64,000 nucleotides of DNA from Haloplanus salinus (GCF_003336245.1 NZ_QPHM01000001.1:434001-498000), one strand, 5' to 3'; shown: positions 35,608-45,047, counted from the first letter of the stretch. Translations and numbers: made by a program. The notes: generated by a model from the letters alone, not told the origin.

Positions 35608-36339
35608 TCAGTCCTGTTCGACGGTGAACGAGAGGGTTTCGACGCCCTCGACCTCCACCTCGACGTCGTCGCCGTCTTCGAGGCCGCCGACGCCGGAGGG
35701 CGTCCCCGTCGAGATGACGTCGCCGGGTTCGAGCGTCATGTACGTGGAGATTTCCTCGATCAGTTGGGGCACGGAGAAGATGAGCTGCGTGATGTCGGAG
35801 GACTGCTTCTCGTCGCCGTTGACACGAAGGCTGATCGCGGCGTCGTCGGGCAGGTGATCGGGGTCGGCGACGACCGGTCCCATCGGGGCGCCGCCGTCGA
35901 AGGCCTTACCGCGGACCCAGTTCTGCTCCTGACGCTGGTCGTCGCGGTTCGAGATGTCACAGACGACCGTGTAGCCGGCGATCACGTCCTCGGCGTCGGC
36001 GGCGTCGACGTTCCGGCACTGCTCGCCGACGACGACGCCGAGTTCGGCCTCCCAGTCGACCTGCTCTTTCCCCGCGGGGAGGGTGACGGTGTCGCCGTGG
36101 GCAGCGACGGTGTTGGGGGGCTTGAGGAAGAGCATGGGGCGGTCGGGGATGTCCATACCCGTCTCCTCGGCGTGGTCGGCGTAGTTGAGGCCGATACAGA
36201 CGATTTTCGACGGCTCGCACGGTGCGAGGACGTCCACCTCGTCGGGGTCGTAGGTGGAATCGGCGAAGCTGACGGCGTCGCCGTGCCACTCGCCGGTCCG
36301 TACCATGCCTGCGGGATCGCGGAATCTGACGCGTCGCAT
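35608..36339 (-). CDS. Fumarylacetoacetate hydrolase family protein
   Basis: 243 residues. Metal ligands of the FAH fold are visible in WEAELGVVVGE and ISNRDDQRQEQNWVRGKAFDGGAP. Further motifs: CIGLNYADHAEETG and LEPGDVISTGTPSGVG. Members hydrolyse or decarboxylate C-C bonds in acylpyruvates and related acids from aromatic or sugar-acid breakdown. Proximity to the gluconate-type dehydrogenase hints at sugar-acid metabolism, but it has its own promoter (TATA-like ggcttatt about 30 nt upstream). Confidence 0.92.
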   Translation of the reverse strand: MRRVRFRDPAGMVRTGEWHGDAVSFADSTYDPDEVDVLAPCEPSKIVCIGLNYADHAEETGMDIPDRPMLFLKPPNTVAAHGDTVTLPAGKEQVDWEAELGVVVGEQCRNVDAADAEDVIAGYTVVCDISNRDDQRQEQNWVRGKAFDGGAPMGPVVADPDHLPDDAAISLRVNGDEKQSSDITQLIFSVPQLIEEISTYMTLEPGDVISTGTPSGVGGLEDGDDVEVEVEGVETLSFTVEQD

Positions 36340-36452
36340 GCGGATTGCGTTATTCGCGGACGGAATAAGCCTTCCTCGTCGGTGCGGGTGCCGTCGGTCA
36401 CACGACGATCCTAAAGATTGATGTTGGTATCCGGACAACTCCCGGGCGGACT

Positions 36453-37184
36453 ATGGAACTCACCTGGCACGGCCACTCCACGTGGCACGTTTCGGTCGAC
36501 GACACCTCGCTGTTGATCGACCCGTTCTTCGACAACCCGTTCACGGCGGTCGATCCCGCCGACCTCTCCCCGGATTACGTCCTCCTGACCCACGGGCACG
36601 CCGACCACGTGGGGAGCGTCGGTGCGTTCACCGACGCGACGATCGTGGGCACGCCGGAACTGGTCGGCTGGGTGGCCGACGAACACGGCGCCGAGGACAC
36701 GGTCGGCATGAACCTCGGCGGCACCGTCGAGTGTGGATCGACGTACGTGACGATGCACCGCGCGGACCACACGAACGGCATCGGTACCGACTACGAGTAC
36801 AGCGCGGGGATGCCCGCGGGCTACGTCGTCGGCGATACGGTGCCCACGCAGGAGACCGACGAGGACGCCTTCGCGTTCTATCACGCCGGCGACACGGGAC
36901 TGATGAGCGAGATGCGCGACGTGATCGGGCCGTTCCTCGAGCCGGACGCCGCGGCGCTCCCGGTCGGCGACCACTTCACCATGGGGCCGGCGCAGGCGGC
37001 CATCGCGGCCGACTGGCTCGACGTGGATCACGTCTTCCCGATGCATTACGACACCTTCCCGCCGATCGAAATCGACGTCGAGGACGTGGAGCGTGAGGTG
37101 TCGGCGGCCGGCTCCGACGCCGAGGTGCACGTCCTCGACGGCGACGAGGGCTTCGCGTTCGAGCGGCCGTACGCCGAGGAGTGA
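36453..37184 (+). CDS. MBL-fold metal-dependent hydrolase (UPF0173 type)
   Basis: 243 residues. Metal-binding motif [10 protein letters not shown] (about residue 47), an N-terminal [10 protein letters not shown] typical of the UPF0173 group, [20 protein letters not shown] and [12 protein letters not shown] provide the remaining ligands. Cytoplasmic hydrolase of unknown substrate; relatives of the ulaG type open sugar-acid lactones. Full-length. Own promoter likely (cctaaag at about 36411). Confidence 0.9.
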   Translation: MELTWHGHSTWHVSVDDTSLLIDPFFDNPFTAVDPADLSPDYVLLTHGHADHVGSVGAFTDATIVGTPELVGWVADEHGAEDTVGMNLGGTVECGSTYVTMHRADHTNGIGTDYEYSAGMPAGYVVGDTVPTQETDEDAFAFYHAGDTGLMSEMRDVIGPFLEPDAAALPVGDHFTMGPAQAAIAADWLDVDHVFPMHYDTFPPIEIDVEDVEREVSAAGSDAEVHVLDGDEGFAFERPYAEE

Positions 37185-37264
37185 TCCCGTCGACGGGGAG
37201 GCGGCCGTCGCGGACGGCCGGAATCCGCACTATTTAGACGCCGCGGGCCGTGCGATCGGACGCG

Positions 37265-37663
37265 ATGAGCGACATCGAAACCATCACCGTTAGCGACGAG
37301 GGCTTCGAGTGTGTCAACCAGGTCGGCGACTTCGAGTTCACGGTCGACGCCACCGACGAGACGGGACCGAACCCGAACGCGGCGCTCGTGGCGACGTACG
37401 CCTCCTGTTTCCTGCCGGCGTTCCGCGTCGGCGCCCAGCAGCGCGACCACGACGACCTCGGCACGGTACAGATCGACGCGAGCGCCGACCTCGACGAGGA
37501 CGACGACCTCGCGTCCATTCACTTCGCGATCCACGTCGAGGCCGACGTCGACGACGAAACGCTCGACGAGATCGTCGAGCGGGCCGAGGGCATCTGTCAC
37601 GTGCACACGGCGCTCCGCGAGGGGCTGCACGCCGAAGTCGACGTGTACGGCGACGCGTTCTGA
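37265..37663 (+). CDS. OsmC family protein
   Basis: 132 residues from MSDIETITVSD. The family pattern of a central Cys in ATYASCFLPAFRVGAQQRDH (about residue 44) and a C-terminal Cys in AEGICHVHTALREGL is present, matching the two redox Cys of OsmC peroxiredoxin-like proteins that reduce organic hydroperoxides. A catalytic Arg is not obvious. TATA-like tatttaga lies about 31 nt upstream. Confidence 0.88.
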   Translation: MSDIETITVSDEGFECVNQVGDFEFTVDATDETGPNPNAALVATYASCFLPAFRVGAQQRDHDDLGTVQIDASADLDEDDDLASIHFAIHVEADVDDETLDEIVERAEGICHVHTALREGLHAEVDVYGDAF

Positions 37664-37723
37664 GCGACGAGTAGTCGTCGGCGCCGCCGCTTCCGGGTGC
37701 GCGGCGACGTCGACGAAGGGGAC

Positions 37724-37861
37724 TCAGCGGCGGTACCAGCGGTAGCTCATCGCACGGCCGTCGACGATGACGACCTCCTGTCCTTCGGTCGTGCGCTCGT
37801 CGGGGTCGCCCGCGTCTTCCGCCTCATCGCGGAAGACGTATGGGCTGTCACTCGATGACAT
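37724..37861 (-). CDS. Small 45-residue protein, unknown function
   Basis: From ATG at 37861: MSSSDSPYVFRDEAEDAG..., ending VVIVDGRAMSYRWYRR. The start lies at leaderless distance from a strong TATA box (cttttatta-like tract at 37883-37893 read on the minus strand), which is why this start is preferred over the longer upstream frame. Acidic first half, basic aromatic end. I do not recognise the family. Probably real because of the promoter spacing. Confidence 0.55.
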   Translation of the reverse strand: MSSSDSPYVFRDEAEDAGDPDERTTEGQEVVIVDGRAMSYRWYRR

Positions 37862-37992
37862 ACACCGTGGTATGGGCCCACACGTAAATAAAGTTGTGTC
37901 AGACACCGCAGCGCGACGGTCTCCCCTCACTCGTCGGGACGGTCGTTCCACAGTGCGAACGACACCGTGCTTTCTTGTGGTGTGTCACCCTA

Positions 37993-39552
37993 ATGAACCG
38001 TAGTGGGAATGGCTCGGAGACAGGCGACCGACGGCGACCGCGGGAGGATCGACGCCGGAGTGGACCGACTATCGCGGACACGGCGGCGGTGGGTTGCGTG
38101 AGCGGACACGGCGAGCGTGCGCCCGAGGCCGACTTGGGGCTTCTCGACGCGACGATGATCGGCATGGGGGCGATGATCGGCGCGGGAATTTTCGTCCTGA
38201 CGGGGTTAGCGGCCGAAATCGCGGGACCGGCGGCCATCCTCGTGTTCGCGCTCAACGGCGTCGTCACGGCGTTCACGGGGCTTTCATACGCCGAACTCGC
38301 CGCCTCCATCCCGAAAAGTGGTGGCGGCTACGCCTTCGTCCGGGAGGTGTTCGCCGACCTCCCTTCGTTCGTCATGGGGTGGATGCTGTGGTTCGCGTAT
38401 ATGATCGCCGGGGGGTTGTACGCGCTGGGGTTCGCCCCTAACTTCCTCGAACTCCTGCACGTCTACGACCTGACGCCGGCACCGGATCAGGTGGGTGCCG
38501 TGGCGCTACCGGTCGTCGACGCCGCCATCCCCGCGGCCGTCGGCCTCGCGTTCGTCGCCGTCCTCGGGCTGGTCGCGCTGAACGCCATCTCGACGGCGGC
38601 GAGCGGGAGCGTCGAGACGGTTTTCACGCTCATCAAGGTGGGCATCCTCGTCGTCTTCGTCGCCTTCGGCGTCACGTCGCCGATGTTCACGAGCGCCGAG
38701 TTCCAGCCGCTGTTCGCGGACGGCGGCGGCCCGCTCAGCATCCTCCCCGCGATGGGACTCACCTTCATCGCCTTCGAGGGCTACGACCTCATTACGACGG
38801 TGACGGAAGAGGTGAAAAACCCCCGCGAGAACATCCCGAAGGCCATCTTCGTGAGCCTCGCGGTGACCGTCGTCGTCTACCTCGCGGTGGTGGGCGTCGC
38901 GGTGGGGACGCTCGGCGCCGGAGGGTTGGCGGCAGCGGGCGAAGCCGGCATCGCGCAGGCGGCGACGGAGTTCATGCCGACGGGGCTGCCGGTCATTCGG
39001 AACGGGGGTGCGATCATCGTCTTCGGCGCCGTCTTCTCGACGCTGACGGCGCTGAACGCCGTGGTCATCGCCTCGTCTCGGGTGGCGTTCTCGATGGGGC
39101 GGGAGGAACAACTCCTCCCCTCGTTCGGCCAGTTGCACCACCGCTACGGGACGCCCTTCGTCGCCATCCTCGCGAGCGGGGTGGTGATGCTCGGCTCCGT
39201 CGTCTTGCCGACCCGGAGCGCCGGCAACATGTCCAGTCTCTTCTTTCTCCTCTCTTTCGTCGTCGTCAACGGCTCGGTCATCAAACTCCGTCGGGAACGC
39301 CCCGACATGAACCGACCGTACGAGATGCCGTACTATCCGGTTCCCCCGATCCTCGGCATCGTCCTCAATCTCATCCTGACGGGCGTACTGGTGGAGTACC
39401 TACTCCGGACGGACGTACTGGCGCTCGCGCTCAGCGGTGGCTGGATCCTGCTCGGAATCGTGGCCTACGCCATCTACACCCGGCTGGGGGCGGACGAGAG
39501 CGCGGGCGAACCGATCGATCCCGACGAGACGACACCGCAGACCGACGACTGA
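37993..39552 (+). CDS. APC-superfamily amino-acid permease
   Basis: About 519 residues from the ATG at 37993; a GTG at 38098 (VSGHGERAPEADLGLLDA) would remove a hydrophilic Arg-rich extension and is a reasonable alternative. The first helix is GMGAMIGAGIFVLTGLAAEIAGPA, the consensus of APC transporters, followed by about eleven more hydrophobic segments, SGGGYAFVREVF and AFEGYDLITTVTEEVKNP. It takes up amino acids or related cations. The TrkA-type gene follows after 5 nt, suggesting regulation of this permease by an RCK protein. Confidence 0.88.
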   Translation: MNRSGNGSETGDRRRPREDRRRSGPTIADTAAVGCVSGHGERAPEADLGLLDATMIGMGAMIGAGIFVLTGLAAEIAGPAAILVFALNGVVTAFTGLSYAELAASIPKSGGGYAFVREVFADLPSFVMGWMLWFAYMIAGGLYALGFAPNFLELLHVYDLTPAPDQVGAVALPVVDAAIPAAVGLAFVAVLGLVALNAISTAASGSVETVFTLIKVGILVVFVAFGVTSPMFTSAEFQPLFADGGGPLSILPAMGLTFIAFEGYDLITTVTEEVKNPRENIPKAIFVSLAVTVVVYLAVVGVAVGTLGAGGLAAAGEAGIAQAATEFMPTGLPVIRNGGAIIVFGAVFSTLTALNAVVIASSRVAFSMGREEQLLPSFGQLHHRYGTPFVAILASGVVMLGSVVLPTRSAGNMSSLFFLLSFVVVNGSVIKLRRERPDMNRPYEMPYYPVPPILGIVLNLILTGVLVEYLLRTDVLALALSGGWILLGIVAYAIYTRLGADESAGEPIDPDETTPQTDD

Positions 39553-39557
39553 TCACC

Positions 39558-40205
39558 ATGTCCCTCGACATCATCATCGCTGGCGGCGGACGTGTTGGCT
39601 TCGAGACGGCGGCCCTCCTCGACAACCGAGGACACGACGTCACGGTCGTCGAATCCGACGGCGACCGTTGTGACGCGGTGGCCGACGAGTACGTAGCGAC
39701 GATCATCCGGGGCGACGCCTCCAATCCCGACATCCTCCGGCAGGCCGACGTGGCGGGGAGCGACGTGATCGCCGGCCTCACCGGCCTCCCGGGGTTGAAC
39801 CTCGCCATCTGCATGGAGGCGGCGGAGCTGAACCCGGAGCTTCGGACGGTCGCTCGCATCGCCGAGCGCAACCAGGGGGGGTACGAACGATTCGTCGACG
39901 AGACGGTCTTCCCCGAGGGCGCCGGCGCCCGGGTGGCGGCGAACGAGATCCAGGGCAGCGACGTGCGGACGCTCGCGGACGTGACGGGGACGCTCGAAAT
40001 CATGGAAGTTCGGGTCGAAGAGGGCGCGCCCGCCGCGGGCAAGGCGCTTCGTGAAGTCCGCTTCCCCGCCGGTACGCTCGTCATCTCGGACGACGACGGG
40101 GAGCGCGTCGCCCGCCCGGAGACGACGCTCGCGCCGGGCAAGCGCTACGTCATCGCGGTCGAACCGGACGTGGCCGACGAAGTGATGAACCTGCTACGGG
40201 GTTAG
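39558..40205 (+). CDS. trkA: TrkA/RCK-type regulatory NAD-binding protein
   Basis: 215 residues. The N-terminal Rossmann domain starts IIIAGGGRVGFETAALLDNRG, with the acidic residue in VVESD that binds NAD ribose; ATIIRGDASNPDIL follows. The C-terminal TrkA_C domain (about 135-215) has LEIMEVRVEEGAPAAGKAL. Normally such proteins gate K+ channels or transporters, but the only transporter here is the APC permease immediately upstream (5 nt gap), so the pair probably works together. Confidence 0.9.
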   Translation: MSLDIIIAGGGRVGFETAALLDNRGHDVTVVESDGDRCDAVADEYVATIIRGDASNPDILRQADVAGSDVIAGLTGLPGLNLAICMEAAELNPELRTVARIAERNQGGYERFVDETVFPEGAGARVAANEIQGSDVRTLADVTGTLEIMEVRVEEGAPAAGKALREVRFPAGTLVISDDDGERVARPETTLAPGKRYVIAVEPDVADEVMNLLRG

Positions 40206-40981
40206 AGCACGGCGCCGATGTCGCCCAGCGAGTCGAGGACGTAGTCGGGCCGGACGTCGCTCCGCTCCACGTCACGGTCGTCGGTGACCCCGGTTCGGAC
40301 GAGGGCCGTCGTCATGCCGGCGCGTTCGCCGAGGGCGATGTCGGTGTCGAGGCGATCGCCGACGACCAGGCAGTCCGCCGGTGGGAGGTCGAGACGGTCG
40401 CGAACGATTCGCTGGGCCGGCTCGGACGGTTTCCCGAGCATCACGTCCGGCTCGCGTCCGACCACGCCCGCGACGGCGTTGATGATCGCCCCCGATCCGG
40501 GCAGGTCCCCTTCGGCGGCGGGAATCACCATATCGGGGTCGGTGCCGACGAGCGTCACGTCCTCGTCGTCGCAGGCGCGGAGCGCCGCACAGAGCCGGTC
40601 GTAGTCGAACGATCGGTCGATGGAGACGACGACGGCGTCGGCGCGTCCCTCGTCGGTCACGACGGAGAGTCCGACGTCGGTCAACTGTTCGACGAGGGCG
40701 CCCTCGCCGACGACGAAGAGGGCGTCGTCGGCGTGGTTGTCGGCGAGGTAGTCGGTCGTGATCGTTCCCGCGGTGACGATTTCGTCCGGGTGGGCTTCGA
40801 AACCGGCCCGGCGGAGCCGGTCGGCGTACGCGGGCGGTCGCTTGGTCGGGTTGTTCGAGACGAACAGGCGACGCAGGCCGGCCTGCCCCAGTCGGTCGAG
40901 GCCCTCGGCGGCCCCCGGGATCGGCTCGTCACCACGCACGACCGTTCCGTCCACGTCGAGGACGACTCCGCGATAGGTCAT
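40202..40981 (-). CDS. HAD-IIA family phosphatase (NagD/PGP-like)
   Basis: 259 residues. Motif I is VVLDVDGTVVRGDEPIPGA with the nucleophilic Asp, motif II in FVSNNPTKRP, and motif III/IV in MLGKPSEPAQRIV and VVGDRLDTDIALGERAGM. The C2-type cap between motifs II and III puts it in HAD-IIA. Such enzymes dephosphorylate small sugar phosphates, 2-phosphoglycolate or p-nitrophenyl phosphate. Its last 4 nt overlap the convergent trkA gene. Confidence 0.92.
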   Translation of the reverse strand: MTYRGVVLDVDGTVVRGDEPIPGAAEGLDRLGQAGLRRLFVSNNPTKRPPAYADRLRRAGFEAHPDEIVTAGTITTDYLADNHADDALFVVGEGALVEQLTDVGLSVVTDEGRADAVVVSIDRSFDYDRLCAALRACDDEDVTLVGTDPDMVIPAAEGDLPGSGAIINAVAGVVGREPDVMLGKPSEPAQRIVRDRLDLPPADCLVVGDRLDTDIALGERAGMTTALVRTGVTDDRDVERSDVRPDYVLDSLGDIGAVL

Positions 40982-41036
40982 CGGAGGCGATAGGCACGGG
41001 GGACAGTTGAACTTCGCGCTCGGCCTGAACCGGATT

Positions 41037-41076
41037 AACGCCCGATTAGCCAGCACAACGCCTCATTAGCTAATTG
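41037..41076 (+). repeat. 20-bp tandem direct repeat upstream of the SipW-type exported protein
   Basis: Two units starting at 41037 and 41057 share AACGCC--ATTAGC with a period of exactly 20 bp, and continue into a TAATT stretch. The spacing of about two helical turns suits a same-face regulatory site. The gap 40982-41139 otherwise contains no gene. Confidence 0.5.
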
Positions 41077-41139
41077 GGTACGTCGAGAGCGTCCGAACGA
41101 CCCAGGGGGGCGACACCGTCCCGACCCGGGAGCGCGATC

Positions 41140-42690
41140 ATGACAGACGACTTTACACTCACGAGGCGGAAGGCCCTCGCCGCCCTCGGCACCATCGGCG
41201 TGGCGTCGGCGGGCGCGGGCCTCGGGACGAGCGCGTACTTCTCCGATCAGGAGACGTTCCAGAACAATCGGCTGACCGCCGGCGAACTCGACATGAAGGT
41301 GAGTTGGGCGGAACACTACAGCGACTGGAGCCCGGACGAGGCGGAGTTCGCCAGCATGGCTGACGGCGAACTGGTCGTCGACGACCGCGAGGGGTTCATG
41401 AACGCCACCCTTCAAGAGCAGTTTCCGGACGACGGGACGCGACAGGCCATCGAGTCCGGCGACACCGATCCCTGCGAGGCCCTGGCGGACGTGCCCGACG
41501 ACCTCGACGGCCCGGTGATCGACATCGCGGACGTAAAGCCCGGCGACTTCGGGGAGGTTACCTTCGACTTCGCACTCTGTGACAACCCCGGCTACGTCTG
41601 GCTGAACGGGGCGCTCCGCGACGCGAACGAGAACGGCCTGACCGAACCGGAGGCCGACGACCCGGACGAGGAGGCCGGCGTCGTCGAGCTCCTCGACGAG
41701 ATTCGGGTGACGGTCTGGTACGACAGCGGGAACAACGTTCTGGAAGACACCGAAAGCATCGTCACGGATCGGGAGTTCGGCGAGACACCCAGTTCGTCGG
41801 CCATCGCCGTCTCCGGCGACGACCGATTCGTCGCGCAGGGCACGCTTCGGGAGGTCCTCACGCAGCTTTCGGTCGGCCCCGGTATCCCGCTGGACGCGGA
41901 TCCGACCACCGACGGTCGGGATTGCTACACGAACTCGCCGACGGTTCACTACGTCGGCTTCCTGTGGGAACTGCCGGTCGATCACGCCAACGAGATCCAA
42001 TCCGATAGCGTGACCTTCGACCTCGGCTTCTACACCGAGCAGTGCCGCCACAACGACGGCGTGGGGCTGTCGACGGACCTCGAAGCGTACTACCCGCTGG
42101 ACGGGACGGCGAACGTGGGCGACGCGAGCGGGAACGGGGGCGATCTGACTGCAACTGGGGACAGTTCATACGCGACCGGACAGGTCGGGCAGGCGGCGTC
42201 GTTCGACGGAAGCGACGACTACCTCGTCGCGGACCCGAGCCCCTCGGTTTCGGGCTCGTTTAGCCTCTCCGTCTGGCTGAACGGCGCCGGGTTCGGACAT
42301 ACGTCGTATCCGCTCGCCGCATCGAAGTGGCAGGCCGGACAGAACCGGGACTACCTCATCGGCTACAACGGACCGCAGGGACGGCTGTACGCCCAATTCA
42401 ACCGGGAACCAGACGGGAACAAGGAGACGCTGTACGGACCGGCGCCAGCGACGGATACGTGGTATCACTGTGTTCTGACGTACGACGCGTCCAGCCAGGA
42501 AGGGACGTTCTACGTCGACGGGACCGAAGTCGACACCGGGACGGGACCGTTCAACGACACCGCGTCGGCCTTCGTCATCGGCTCGAAAGACGGCGGTGGC
42601 AACCCGTGGAACGGTCTCGTCGACGACGTCCGAATCTACTCCCGCACCCTCTCCGCCAGCGAGGTGCAGTCGCTCTACGACGCGGCCTGA
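41140..42690 (+). CDS. SipW-dependent-type exported protein with TasA-like domain and LamG domain
   Basis: 516 residues from MTDDFTLTRRKALAALGTIG; the signal resembles SipW-type signals, with twin Arg and a hydrophobic core ending at YFSDQETFQNN. Residues about 50-305 form the TasA/camelysin-like region (GELDMKVSW..., CYTNSPTVHYVGFLWELPVDHANEIQSD, FYTEQCRHNDG). Residues about 310-516 are a concanavalin/LamG domain (YYPLDGTANVGDASGNG, FDGSDDYLV, DTWYHCVLTYDASS, VDDVRIYSRTLSASEV). Predicted cell-surface or fibre-type protein binding glycans. A related but broken gene is at 16043-17167. Confidence 0.85.
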   Translation: MTDDFTLTRRKALAALGTIGVASAGAGLGTSAYFSDQETFQNNRLTAGELDMKVSWAEHYSDWSPDEAEFASMADGELVVDDREGFMNATLQEQFPDDGTRQAIESGDTDPCEALADVPDDLDGPVIDIADVKPGDFGEVTFDFALCDNPGYVWLNGALRDANENGLTEPEADDPDEEAGVVELLDEIRVTVWYDSGNNVLEDTESIVTDREFGETPSSSAIAVSGDDRFVAQGTLREVLTQLSVGPGIPLDADPTTDGRDCYTNSPTVHYVGFLWELPVDHANEIQSDSVTFDLGFYTEQCRHNDGVGLSTDLEAYYPLDGTANVGDASGNGGDLTATGDSSYATGQVGQAASFDGSDDYLVADPSPSVSGSFSLSVWLNGAGFGHTSYPLAASKWQAGQNRDYLIGYNGPQGRLYAQFNREPDGNKETLYGPAPATDTWYHCVLTYDASSQEGTFYVDGTEVDTGTGPFNDTASAFVIGSKDGGGNPWNGLVDDVRIYSRTLSASEVQSLYDAA

Positions 42691-42741
42691 GTCGTCCCCA
42701 AACCAAAGAGCCATTTGGAGGCCGCCCTACAATCAAGTACC

Positions 42742-43521
42742 GTGACGAACACGCAGTTGACGCTCATTCAGATCGACAACTACGGGCCGTGGACGGTGAC
42801 GCCGGAACCACGCCGCGAGATGGACCTCCAGACGCTCCAGTCGCGGCTGTTCGCGGACCTCGCACAGTTCGTCGGCCACCGGGGCGGCTACGCCTTCTTC
42901 ACCCGCTTCGACAACATGGTCGCCGTGACCAACGGGCTCGACGGGGACGACCACCGCCTCCTGCAGGAGTCGACGGGCAACCGGTACCCGGTCACCGTCA
43001 GTCTCGGCGTCGGCGTCGACCCGAACCCCGCCGTCGCGCTGGAGCAGGCGACGGAGGGGCTCCAAGGCGCCGGGAGCGCACAGGACGGCGACCGGCGCGA
43101 GGTGCTGAACGGGACGCCGGTCGCGGAGTCGTCCGACGACGACGTCTCCATCGCCCACTTCGACGTGAACGACGCGACCGAGAAGTACACCGATCAGCTC
43201 AACGAGTTCGACTCGTTCATCCAGATCGAACAGGGCTACGCCTCGCTGATGCGGTACCTCCGCGAGGAGCACGGTGGCCTCTCCTTTTTCGTCGGCGGCG
43301 ACAACATCATCGCCGTCACGCCGGATATGGACGGCGCCGACTACCGGGCGGCCATCGACCACGTCGAGGAGACGGTCGGCGTCGACCTGAAAGTCGGTGT
43401 CGGACGGGGCGAACACGCCCACGAGGCGGGGATGGCGGCGAAGCACGCGCTGGAGGAGTGTCGACACCACGGCACTGCGGTCGAACTGGGCGGGGCCGCC
43501 GAAAGGATCGAGGGCGAGTAG
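42742..43521 (+). CDS. GTP cyclohydrolase III
   Basis: 259 residues from the GTG giving VTNTQLTLIQIDNYGPWT, the conserved N-terminus. Two tandem GGDEF-like nucleotide-binding halves are visible, with FFTRFDNMVAVTNG in the first and FFVGGDNIIAVTPDMD in the second. It converts GTP to 2-amino-5-formylamino-6-ribosylaminopyrimidinone phosphate, starting riboflavin and coenzyme F420 synthesis in archaea. Length matches the family. Stand-alone. Confidence 0.94.
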   Translation: MTNTQLTLIQIDNYGPWTVTPEPRREMDLQTLQSRLFADLAQFVGHRGGYAFFTRFDNMVAVTNGLDGDDHRLLQESTGNRYPVTVSLGVGVDPNPAVALEQATEGLQGAGSAQDGDRREVLNGTPVAESSDDDVSIAHFDVNDATEKYTDQLNEFDSFIQIEQGYASLMRYLREEHGGLSFFVGGDNIIAVTPDMDGADYRAAIDHVEETVGVDLKVGVGRGEHAHEAGMAAKHALEECRHHGTAVELGGAAERIEGE

Positions 43522-43538
43522 GCCGGCGACGGGCGTCG

Positions 43539-44702
43539 CTACGCTTCGATAGCCGCCTCGTCCACGTCGAAGCCCTGAGCTTCGAGCGCGTCCTGCATCG
43601 CGGTGAGGAGGCACGCGACGTTCTGCCGGCGGGCCGAATACCCCATGCAGCCGATCCGCCAGATCTCGCCGTCGAGTTCACCGAGACCGCTCGCGATCTC
43701 GATGTCGTACTCGTCCATCAGGAACTGGATGACGGCCGTGTCGTCGACACCGTCGGGCACTCGAACCGTATTGAGGCTGGGGAGCCAGTGCTCCTCGGCC
43801 GCGGCCATCTCGAGGCCCATGTCCTCGAGGCCGGCCTTGAGTTCGCCCGCCACCCGACGGTGGCGCTCCCAGCGGTTCTCGAGTCCCTCCTCGGCGACGA
43901 GGCGGAGCGCCTCGCGAAGCCCGTAGTACGGCGTGGTGGGCGGGGTGTGGTGGTAGTTGCGCTCGTCGCCCCAGTACTCCATCAGCAGGTTGAGGTCGAG
44001 ATACCACGACGCGGGGTCGGAGTCCCGAGCCTCGATCTTTTCGCGTGCCCGCTCGTTGATCGTCAGCGGCGTCGCGCCGGGGGTCGAGGAGAGACACTTC
44101 TGGGGACTGCCGTAGGCGACGTCGACGCCCCAGTCGTCGACGTGAACCGGGACCCCGGAGAGCGACGTGACACAGTCCGCGATGGTGTAGGCGTCGTGTT
44201 CGCGGGCGATGTCCACCAGTTCGGACATGTTGGGCTGGCGGATGCCCGTCGTCGTGTCGGCGTGACAGATGCCGAAGACGTCGACGTCGTGTGCCTCGAA
44301 CGCCTCCCGAACGTCGGCGGGGTCGAGGGGTTCGGTGGGGGAGACGTCGAGGGACGCGACGTCGCCGCCGACGCGACGCGCCATCTGTGCCATGCGGTCG
44401 CCCCAGTACGCGGTCGTTCGGACGAGCATGGTTTCGCCGGGTTCGAGCAGGTTCCCGATCGCCGTCTCCATCGCGGCCGTCCCGGTCCCACTCGTCGCCA
44501 GCGTCCACTCGTTGTCCGTTTGGAACGTGTACCGCAGGAGCTCCTGAATGTCGTCCATGATCTCCAAGAACGAGGGGTCCATGTACCCGAGCGCCTGCGT
44601 CGACATCGCACGGAGGACGCGCGGGTGGATCATACTCGGGCCGGGACCCATCAGGATGCGTGACGGTGTATCGAGTTCGCTCGTCTCCGGTGGACTTCTC
44701 AT
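43539..44702 (-). CDS. Class V PLP-dependent aminotransferase (alanine-glyoxylate/serine type)
   Basis: 387 residues from MRSPPETSELD. The N-terminus ILMGPGPSMIHPRVLRAM is typical of alanine:glyoxylate aminotransferases. SGTGTAAMETAIGNLLEPGE, CHADTTTGIRQP and the PLP Lys in VAYGSPQKCLSSTPGATPL are visible, with the C-terminal substrate Arg in WRIGCMGYSAR. The longer upstream frame lacks support. TATA-like aataaaaa at 44725-44732 is 27 nt upstream. Substrate pair uncertain (alanine, serine or aspartate with glyoxylate or pyruvate). Confidence 0.92.
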   Translation of the reverse strand: MRSPPETSELDTPSRILMGPGPSMIHPRVLRAMSTQALGYMDPSFLEIMDDIQELLRYTFQTDNEWTLATSGTGTAAMETAIGNLLEPGETMLVRTTAYWGDRMAQMARRVGGDVASLDVSPTEPLDPADVREAFEAHDVDVFGICHADTTTGIRQPNMSELVDIAREHDAYTIADCVTSLSGVPVHVDDWGVDVAYGSPQKCLSSTPGATPLTINERAREKIEARDSDPASWYLDLNLLMEYWGDERNYHHTPPTTPYYGLREALRLVAEEGLENRWERHRRVAGELKAGLEDMGLEMAAAEEHWLPSLNTVRVPDGVDDTAVIQFLMDEYDIEIASGLGELDGEIWRIGCMGYSARRQNVACLLTAMQDALEAQGFDVDEAAIEA

Positions 44703-44785
44703 ATGCCGACAGATGAACGAACGGAATAAAAACCTGCGTGTTCGTGGCAATATATTGTCGAAGCGCAGTTCGACGATTGTGGTAT

Positions 44786-44806
44786 GTGAACAAGAAACAC
44801 GTTCAC
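44786..44806. repeat. Inverted repeat GTGAAC-N9-GTTCAC
   Basis: A 6-bp inverted repeat with a 9-nt spacer inside the 311-nt gap 44703-45013, which otherwise holds only the divergent aminotransferase promoter and the pilin promoter. It could be an operator; no partner known. Confidence 0.35.
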
Positions 44807-45047
44807 AGTGGTCGAGGAACGGATCGCCGTCGGAGCGGGGTCGGGACGAGGACGCGGGGCGGGCGCCGAGAGCGTAGCGACCCACCCGACCGAGCGGCGT
44901 CGATTCCGTGGAGACGGCGGCGCTAACGCTCCGAGCGATGGTGGTCCCAGTTCAGGGACGGGGACGATCCTTCGGTTCGCCCTCGAGGGCCGGTCGGTCC
45001 ACCGATCGGACGGGTGCGTTTTTATTCACGCTGGTCGATACTCTACC

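Noticed and set aside
32000-36000. Complete contractile injection system
   Set aside because: Only two tube genes are present; no sheath, baseplate, spike or ATPase gene was recognised on either strand.
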